Below are positions 58,710 to 64,000 of a stretch of 64,000 nucleotides of DNA, piece after piece. This stretch comes from Clostridia bacterium (GTDB lineage: Bacteria > Bacillota > Clostridia > Oscillospirales > Acutalibacteraceae). Positions within the stretch are counted from its first letter, which is position 1. Each line of letters opens with the position of its first letter. Where the stretch lies: contig JAFSFB010000009.1 in assembly GCA_017435385.1 (NCBI GenBank), forward strand, positions 1-64,000. The letters run 5' to 3'. The position numbers and the translations under genes were made by a program. The notes under the pieces were generated by a model that saw nothing but the letters and a program-made list of their open reading frames with translations, was not told where the DNA came from and did no database searches.

Positions 58710-59124
58710 GGCTTTAACATTCCATTATGATGTAGACGGCGAAAACTTTACTTCGGCAGGTCAGGCTTCGGTTCAGGTCAAAAAGAATCTGCGCCAGCTC
58801 GGCTTCGATCCCGAAACGATCCGCAGGGTTTCCATCGCCATGTACGAAGGCGAGATAAATATGGTCATCCATGCAGGCGGAGGGACCGCCGATGTTACGG
58901 TTGACGACGGCTGCATCGAAATAATTCTTTCCGATACCGGCCCCGGTATTGCGAACATTGAGCAGGCTATGCAGGAGGGCTTCTCCACTGCACCCGACAA
59001 TATCCGCACTCTCGGATTCGGAGCAGGCATGGGCTTGCCTAACATGAAAAGATACACCGACTATATGCATATAGACTCGGTTGTCGGCGAGGGAACGACA
59101 ATTACCATGAAGGTCAATTATTAA
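58702..59124 (+). CDS. RsbW-like ATP-binding regulator (HATPase fold)
   Basis: 140 residues of the GHKL ATPase fold: N box YEGEINMVIHA, G1 DTGPGI, and GFGAGMGLPNMK. It resembles RsbW/SpoIIAB anti-sigma kinases but has no partner sigma factor nearby. In hydrogenase operons such proteins lie beside HydS-type sensors and may take part in signal relay. The start overlaps the preceding DRTGG gene. Confidence 0.82.
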   Translation: MAEALTFHYDVDGENFTSAGQASVQVKKNLRQLGFDPETIRRVSIAMYEGEINMVIHAGGGTADVTVDDGCIEIILSDTGPGIANIEQAMQEGFSTAPDNIRTLGFGAGMGLPNMKRYTDYMHIDSVVGEGTTITMKVNY

Positions 59125-59151
59125 CCCCGCCGGTGAAAGGATAGGATTTTC

Positions 59152-60450
59152 ATGAATACCTATATCCATTCCGTATCGCTCGACCCAAACAAATGCACAG
59201 GCTGCACTACCTGCATGAAGCATTGTCCGACCGAGGCTATCAGAGTCCGTAACGGCTGTGCCGAGATCGATCCCGAGCGATGCATCGACTGCGGTGAATG
59301 CATCCGCAACTGTGTCAACAACGCTAAAAAAAGCGTTTGCAACACCTTTGATGAAATCAAGAAATTCAAGTATAAGATTGCTCTCCCCGCCCCTGCCCTG
59401 TTCGCTCAGTTTGATAATCTTGACAATATCGACTATGTGCTTCAGGGACTTCTCGACATCGGCTTTGACGATGTTTTCGAGGTTTCCAAGGCGGCTGAGA
59501 TAGTTTCGGCTTACACAAGAATCTATCTCCAGACCGAAGGCATCAAAAAGCCCGTTATCAGCACGGCTTGCCCCGTTATAACAAGACTCATCGGTCTGCG
59601 TTTTCCTTTCCTGAAGGATAATCTCATGCCTCTGCTGCCTCCCATGGAGGTCGCCGCTTCAATGGCAAGAGAGATGACTCTCAGGGCGCACCCCGAGCTG
59701 AGCAAGGAGGATATCGGCATCTGCTTCATTTCTCCCTGCCCCGCAAAAGCAAGCTACGCAAAGAACGGCTTCGGCAGCTATAAGAGCGAGGTTGACCTTG
59801 TCGTTTCAATGAGCGAGGTTTATTTCCTTCTTATAAATGTCATGAACAGAGATAAACCGCCTCAGCTCTCTACTCAGGCGGGCCGAATCGGTCTGAGCTG
59901 GGCAATATGCGGCGGCGAAGGCTCTGCAATTCTCAACGATAAGATCCTTGCGGCTGACGGCATCAACAATGTCATTTCCGTACTTGACCAGATCGAGGAC
60001 GGCAATATCCCGCCCATCGACTTCGTTGAGCTCAATGCCTGCCCCGGCGGCTGCGTGGGCGGCGTGCTTACCATCGAAAACCCCTACATAGCCAAAAACC
60101 GACTTCATACGTTAAGACGGTATATGCCCGTTTCTCTCAATTCCATGCCTGAGGGTGAGCAATTCATCCCCGAAAGCCGCTTCTTCACCGATTATCCCAA
60201 GTATCAGCCGCTTAACCGGCTGAGCGATAATATCGGAGAATCGATGAGGCTCATGGCTCAGATCCAGCAGGTGAGAAAATCCCTGCCCGGAATTGACTGC
60301 GGCTCCTGCGGCGCTCCTACTTGCCGTGCTTTTGCCGAGGATATCGTTCTCGGTCACGCAGACAGAAACGACTGCATAATCGCTTATAAAGAGCTTTTCA
60401 AAAAATATCTCAGAAATCACGACGGAGGTGAAGGCAATGAAAGTGAATGA
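59152..60450 (+). CDS. sensory-type [FeFe]-hydrogenase-like iron-sulfur protein
   Basis: 432 residues. Two 4Fe-4S motifs at the N terminus (CTGCTTCMKHC; CIDCGECIRNC), a hydrogenase large-subunit C domain with H-cluster loops STACP, SPCPAK and NACPGGCVGG, and a C-terminal Fe-S domain (CGSCGAPTC). In catalytic enzymes the first loop is T-S-C-C-P, with the first Cys moving protons; here it is Ala. The enzyme is thus likely a sensor or slow form (HydS/HsfB-like). It lies amid regulators in the operon. Confidence 0.88.
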   Translation: MNTYIHSVSLDPNKCTGCTTCMKHCPTEAIRVRNGCAEIDPERCIDCGECIRNCVNNAKKSVCNTFDEIKKFKYKIALPAPALFAQFDNLDNIDYVLQGLLDIGFDDVFEVSKAAEIVSAYTRIYLQTEGIKKPVISTACPVITRLIGLRFPFLKDNLMPLLPPMEVAASMAREMTLRAHPELSKEDIGICFISPCPAKASYAKNGFGSYKSEVDLVVSMSEVYFLLINVMNRDKPPQLSTQAGRIGLSWAICGGEGSAILNDKILAADGINNVISVLDQIEDGNIPPIDFVELNACPGGCVGGVLTIENPYIAKNRLHTLRRYMPVSLNSMPEGEQFIPESRFFTDYPKYQPLNRLSDNIGESMRLMAQIQQVRKSLPGIDCGSCGAPTCRAFAEDIVLGHADRNDCIIAYKELFKKYLRNHDGGEGNESE

Positions 60451-60763
60451 GCTTGCTTCTCTTGAAGGGTTCAGCACTCTCTCCCTTCCCGACGGCGAAA
60501 GAGAGATCTGCGGTGTCTATATCGGCGACCTTCTCAGCTGGGTCATGGGCAGAGCCAAGGCTGACGATGCATGGATAACGATCATGTCAAACATCAACAT
60601 CGTTGCCGTCGCTTCCCTTGCCGACGTTGCCTGCATCATTCTTGCAGAGGGCGTTCAGCTTGAAAGAGCTGTCATAGAAACCGCTCAGGCAAAGGGAATC
60701 AACATCCTTTCGTGCTCTCTCCCCGCTTTTGAAATATCAAAAACATTTTTTGAGAAGCTTTGA
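60437..60763 (+). CDS. second DRTGG-domain protein
   Basis: 108 residues; ATG with GGAGG 8 nt upstream, overlapping the preceding gene by 14 bp. GVYIGDLLSWVMGRAKADDA and the later SNINIVAVASLADVACIILA match the DRTGG-like fold, related to the protein at 58353. The two copies on either side of the hydrogenase-like sensor may bind a common ligand or form a pair. Confidence 0.78.
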   Translation: MKVNELASLEGFSTLSLPDGEREICGVYIGDLLSWVMGRAKADDAWITIMSNINIVAVASLADVACIILAEGVQLERAVIETAQAKGINILSCSLPAFEISKTFFEKL

Positions 60764-60765
60764 TT

Positions 60766-61497
60766 ATGAAAGAGTATTATTACGACCTTCATATTCATTC
60801 GTGCTTATCCCCCTGCGGCGATGATGAAATGACGCCGAACAACATTGCCGGCATGGGCGTGGTCGCAAAGCTCGACATCATGGCGCTGACCGACCATAAC
60901 ACCTGCCGTAACTGTCCTGCGTTTTTTAAAACCGCCGAAGCAAACGGAATCGTTCCCGTTGCCGGAATGGAGCTGACGACCGCCGAGGATATCCATCTTG
61001 TATGCCTCTTTGAAAATCTTGAGGATGCGATGAAATTCGATGCCGCTGTCAGCGAAAAAAGAATCCCGTTTAAAAACAGAGTCGATATTTTCGGCGAACA
61101 GATGATAATGGACGAAAATGATGAGGTTATCGGAACCGAAGAAAACCTTCTCTCCAACGCAACTCTCATCACGGTTGACGAGGCTCCCGCTCTTGTTGAA
61201 AGCTTCGGCGGAATATGCTATCCCGCCCATATCGACAGAGAGGCAAACGGCATCGTTGCAACCCTCGGCATTTTCCCCGAGCTTCCGTTTTTTCCGTGTG
61301 CCGAATATCATGACGGCGATAAACGCAAAGAATATGAAGAAAAATTTCCGTTGCTGACTTCAAAGCCCTTTGTTGTTTCATCCGATGCTCATTATCTCTG
61401 GGACATCAGCGGAAGACTCAACTGCTTTGAGCTCGACTGCAACGATAATCCTGCGGATATCCGCAAAAAGCTTTTTGAAAGGCTGAAAGGCTTATGA
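60766..61497 (+). CDS. PHP-domain metal-dependent phosphoesterase
   Basis: 243 residues: DLHIHSCLSPCG (8-19), ALTDHNT, PAHIDR and SSDAHYL are the metal-binding motifs of the PHP fold. Relatives (TrpH/YciV) cut nucleotide 3',5'-bisphosphates or RNA 5' ends. It is found in many clostridial hydrogenase operons with unknown task. It overlaps the next gene by 4 bp (ATGA). Confidence 0.88.
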   Translation: MKEYYYDLHIHSCLSPCGDDEMTPNNIAGMGVVAKLDIMALTDHNTCRNCPAFFKTAEANGIVPVAGMELTTAEDIHLVCLFENLEDAMKFDAAVSEKRIPFKNRVDIFGEQMIMDENDEVIGTEENLLSNATLITVDEAPALVESFGGICYPAHIDREANGIVATLGIFPELPFFPCAEYHDGDKRKEYEEKFPLLTSKPFVVSSDAHYLWDISGRLNCFELDCNDNPADIRKKLFERLKGL

Positions 61498-62045
61498 AAG
61501 AGTTATCGCTGAATATTCTTGATATCGCTCAGAACTCCGTTAAGGCAAGGGCAAAGAATATTCTGATAAAGCTTACCGAAACCGACGAAACGCTGACTCT
61601 TCTTATTGAGGACGACGGCTGCGGAATGAGCAGAGAAATGGTTGAGAATGTCGTCAACCCCTTCTGCACAACCCGTACGACACGAAATGTCGGTCTCGGA
61701 ATTCCGCTTCTCAAGCTTGCCGCCGAACAGACGGGAGGAACGGTAAGCATCGAATCCGTCAGCGAGTCGGACAACCCCGACGCCTGCGGAACGAAGGTTA
61801 CGGCGGTTTTCTTCAAGAACCATCTCGATTTCACTCCGCTCGGAGATATCGTTTCAACTGTGACCGCTCTGATTCAGGGCTCGCCCGATATCGAATGGCG
61901 GTTTGAGCATCAGCTCACGGTCGGCTCGGTCGAGCTTGACACAAAAGAGCTTAGGGAAATTCTCGGAGATGTTCCGCTTGACACCTATGAGGTTATAAAA
62001 TGGATCGAAGATTACCTCAAAGAAGGTTACGCTTCGGTTTCATAG
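61494..62045 (+). CDS. histidine-kinase-like ATPase without His box
   Basis: 183 residues: N box LDIAQNSVKA, G1 DDGCGM, G2 GLGIPLLKL, all of the HATPase_c fold. There is no sensor or phosphoacceptor His domain, so it is not a full kinase. The last 60 residues are unassigned. It lies between the PHP gene and the 2Fe-2S gene, and may be a phosphorelay or switch protein for the hydrogenase. Confidence 0.82.
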   Translation: MKELSLNILDIAQNSVKARAKNILIKLTETDETLTLLIEDDGCGMSREMVENVVNPFCTTRTTRNVGLGIPLLKLAAEQTGGTVSIESVSESDNPDACGTKVTAVFFKNHLDFTPLGDIVSTVTALIQGSPDIEWRFEHQLTVGSVELDTKELREILGDVPLDTYEVIKWIEDYLKEGYASVS

Positions 62046-62079
62046 ATAAAGTTTATTATTTAAAGAGAGGATAGATATT

Positions 62080-62451
62080 ATGAAATCATTGGCTGAACTT
62101 GCTGCTATCAGAGAAAAAATGAAGGACAAGGTCGTTCTTCGTGAAGGCAGCGGCGACATCAGAGTTGTCGTAGGCATGGCTACCTGCGGCATCGCAGCAG
62201 GCGCAAGACCCGTTCTCAACGCTTTCGTTGAAGGCGTCAGCAACGCAGGACTCGCAGACAAGGTTATGGTTTCGCAGACAGGCTGCATCGGCGTTTGCCA
62301 GTTTGAGCCCGTTGTTGAAATCTACGAAGCAGGCAAAGACAAGGTTACTTACATCAAGATGACTCCCGAAAAGGCTGCTGAAGTTATTGAGAAGCATCTC
62401 AAGGGCGGCGCTCCCATTTCGGAATACACAATCACCAACGCTATCTCATAA
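62080..62451 (+). CDS. 2Fe-2S thioredoxin-like ferredoxin subunit
   Basis: 123 residues. A thioredoxin-like 2Fe-2S fold with Cys in MATCGIAAGA and SQTGCIGVCQFEPVV; a C-terminal helix follows. Such a subunit hands electrons between HydC and HydB in bifurcating hydrogenases. GAGAGGA precedes the ATG; HydB starts 17 bp after its stop. Confidence 0.88.
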   Translation: MKSLAELAAIREKMKDKVVLREGSGDIRVVVGMATCGIAAGARPVLNAFVEGVSNAGLADKVMVSQTGCIGVCQFEPVVEIYEAGKDKVTYIKMTPEKAAEVIEKHLKGGAPISEYTITNAIS

Positions 62452-62468
62452 TGGAGGTTTAAAGTAAT

Positions 62469-64000
62469 ATGATTCGTTCTCATGTTTTGATTTGCGGCGG
62501 TACCGGCTGTACTTCTTCAGGCAGCAAGGTACTCATGTCCACCTTCGAGAAAGAGCTTGAGAAAAACGGACTTCAGGACGAAGTCAAGATCGTTCAGACC
62601 GGTTGCTTCGGTCTTTGCGCTCTCGGTCCCGTTGTTATCATCTACCCCGAAGGAACTTTCTACAGCAGAGTTGAAGAAAAAGACGTTGCTGAAATCGTTT
62701 CCGAACACCTTCTCAAGGGTCGTCTTGTTGACAGACTCGTTTACAAGGATGTTGACGAAAGCATCGTTGAAGAAGCAGGCAAGGCTGTTTCGCTTAACGA
62801 CACAAACTTCTATAAGACCCAGAAGAGAGTTGCTCTTCGCAACTGCGGTCTTATCGACCCCGAAAACATTGACGAATATATCGCAATGGACGGTTATGCT
62901 GCTCTCGGCAAGGTTCTCACAGAAATGACTCCTCAGGATGTTATCAAGGAAGTCATCGACTCAGGCCTCAGAGGCAGAGGCGGCGGCGGTTTCCCCACCG
63001 GCAGAAAGTGGAGCTTCACGGCTGCAAATTCCGCTGACCAGAAATATGTTGTATGTAACGCTGACGAAGGCGACCCCGGCGCATTCATGGACCGTTCCGT
63101 TCTTGAAGGCGACCCCCACTGCCTTATCGAAGCTATGACGATCTGCGGCTACGCAACAGGCGCAACCGAAGGTTATGTATATGTCCGTGCCGAATATCCC
63201 ATCGCTGTCAAGCGTCTTCAGATTGCTATCGAGCAGGCTAAGGAATACGGCCTTCTCGGCAAGAACATCTTTGATTCAGGCTTTGACTTTGATCTTCACA
63301 TCCGTCTCGGCGCAGGCGCATTCGTTTGCGGTGAAGAAACAGCTCTTATGACCTCGATCGAAGGTAACAGAGGCGAGCCCCGCCCCAGACCTCCCTATCC
63401 CGCAGTCAAGGGTCTTTTCGGCAAGCCCACAACCGAAAACAACGTTGAAACCTTCGCAAACATTCCTCAGATCATCCTCAAGGGTGCTGACTGGTTTGCT
63501 TCAATGGGTACAGAAAAATCAAAGGGCACAAAGGTATTCGCGCTCGGCGGCAAGATCGAAAACACAGGTCTTGTTGAAATTCCCATGGGTACAACTCTGC
63601 GTGAGATCATCTATGATATCGGCGGCGGCATTCCCAACGGCAAGAAGTTCAAGGCTGCTCAGACAGGCGGTCCCTCCGGCGGATGTATCCCTGCAAGCCT
63701 TATCGATACAGAAATCGACTACGATAACCTCACAGCTATCGGCTGCATGATGGGTTCGGGCGGTCTTATCGTTATGGACGAAGACAACTGCATGGTTGAC
63801 ATCGCCAAGTTCTTCCTCGATTTCACGATCGACGAATCCTGCGGTAAGTGCTCACCCTGCCGTATCGGTACAAAGCGCATGATGGAAATTCTCGAGAAGA
63901 TCACCGACGGTAACGGAACTCTTGAAGACCTCGACAAGCTTGAAGAACTCGCTTATTACATCAAGGAGAACTCTCTCTGCGGTCTTGGTCAGACAGCTCC
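62469..64000 (+). CDS. hydB: HydB/NuoF subunit of NADH-dependent [FeFe] hydrogenase (partial)
   Basis: 510 codons are present before the window ends. An N-terminal 2Fe-2S thioredoxin-like domain (CGGTGCTSSG; QTGCFGLCALGPVV) precedes the NuoF core: FMN site GLRGRGGGGFPTGRKW, NADH site GAGAFVCGEETALM, then the 4Fe-4S site CGKCSPCRIGTKRM near residue 457-470. It takes electrons from or gives them to NAD(H). A 4Fe-4S tail and the catalytic HydA gene are expected beyond the window. Highly biased codons suggest strong expression. Confidence 0.95.
   Translation, partial: MIRSHVLICGGTGCTSSGSKVLMSTFEKELEKNGLQDEVKIVQTGCFGLCALGPVVIIYPEGTFYSRVEEKDVAEIVSEHLLKGRLVDRLVYKDVDESIVEEAGKAVSLNDTNFYKTQKRVALRNCGLIDPENIDEYIAMDGYAALGKVLTEMTPQDVIKEVIDSGLRGRGGGGFPTGRKWSFTAANSADQKYVVCNADEGDPGAFMDRSVLEGDPHCLIEAMTICGYATGATEGYVYVRAEYPIAVKRLQIAIEQAKEYGLLGKNIFDSGFDFDLHIRLGAGAFVCGEETALMTSIEGNRGEPRPRPPYPAVKGLFGKPTTENNVETFANIPQIILKGADWFASMGTEKSKGTKVFALGGKIENTGLVEIPMGTTLREIIYDIGGGIPNGKKFKAAQTGGPSGGCIPASLIDTEIDYDNLTAIGCMMGSGGLIVMDEDNCMVDIAKFFLDFTIDESCGKCSPCRIGTKRMMEILEKITDGNGTLEDLDKLEELAYYIKENSLCGLGQTA

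Overview
The window looks like a chromosome segment of a strictly anaerobic gut-type Clostridia (Oscillospiraceae/Ruminococcaceae-like). Low-GC Gram-positive features include many AGGAGG sites, TTG/GTG starts, HPr with Ser46, wall-teichoic-acid genes, FtsEX with an M23 hydrolase, and the start of an NADH-dependent [FeFe]-hydrogenase operon. Placement below class is inference from gene content only.

Left part (1-6.4 kb): the tail of a tyrosine recombinase beside tRNA-Arg(ACG), a hemolysin III-family membrane protein, a SulP transporter, and an ECF sigma factor operon (sigma, membrane anti-sigma-like protein, secreted Cys-rich protein, SLOG protein). A stand-alone anti-sigma-like mini-protein nearby is preceded by the same promoter-like motif as the anti-sigma gene.

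Mobile part (6.43-15.20 kb): an 8.8-kb element ends at tRNA-Val(GAC). It is bounded by a 14-bp copy of the tRNA 3' end and carries a large serine recombinase, a DUF927-type helicase, a string of very small genes (zinc ribbon, CxxCxGxG, tiny membrane peptides), a DUF1643 protein and an Abi/HEPN-type defence protein. The original tRNA terminator appears stranded at the far end of the element.

Phage-derived part (15.35-19.52 kb): a compact lysis cassette (sigma-like/XRE regulator, coiled-coil protein, baseplate-like protein, amidase, XhlA-like protein, holin) faces a self-cleaving XRE-S24 repressor. The cassette promoter holds a near-perfect SOS (LexA-type) box between -35 and -10. No head, terminase or tail-tube genes are present.

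Core part (19.5-57.5 kb): DUF554, hydrolase, HPr, a DUF4838 surface protein, a degenerate S41 protein, M23 hydrolase-FtsX-FtsE-CdaR, murA, walJ, rlmH, gap, rsuA-like, greA and lysS with an extra tRNA-binding domain. Next comes a teichoic-acid-like cluster (glycosyltransferases, ABC exporter, TarI/TarJ, two CDP-glycerol transferases). A GtrA-GH3-DUF819-PLP lyase group, a MATE pump and a minus-strand PfkB/PI-PLC/RlmI operon follow, with a structured intergenic RNA candidate between the last two.

Right end (57.8-64 kb): hydrogenase operon with HydC/NuoE, two DRTGG proteins, two ATPase-fold regulators, a sensory-type [FeFe]-hydrogenase-like protein, a PHP phosphoesterase, a 2Fe-2S protein and the start of HydB/NuoF, which runs off the window.
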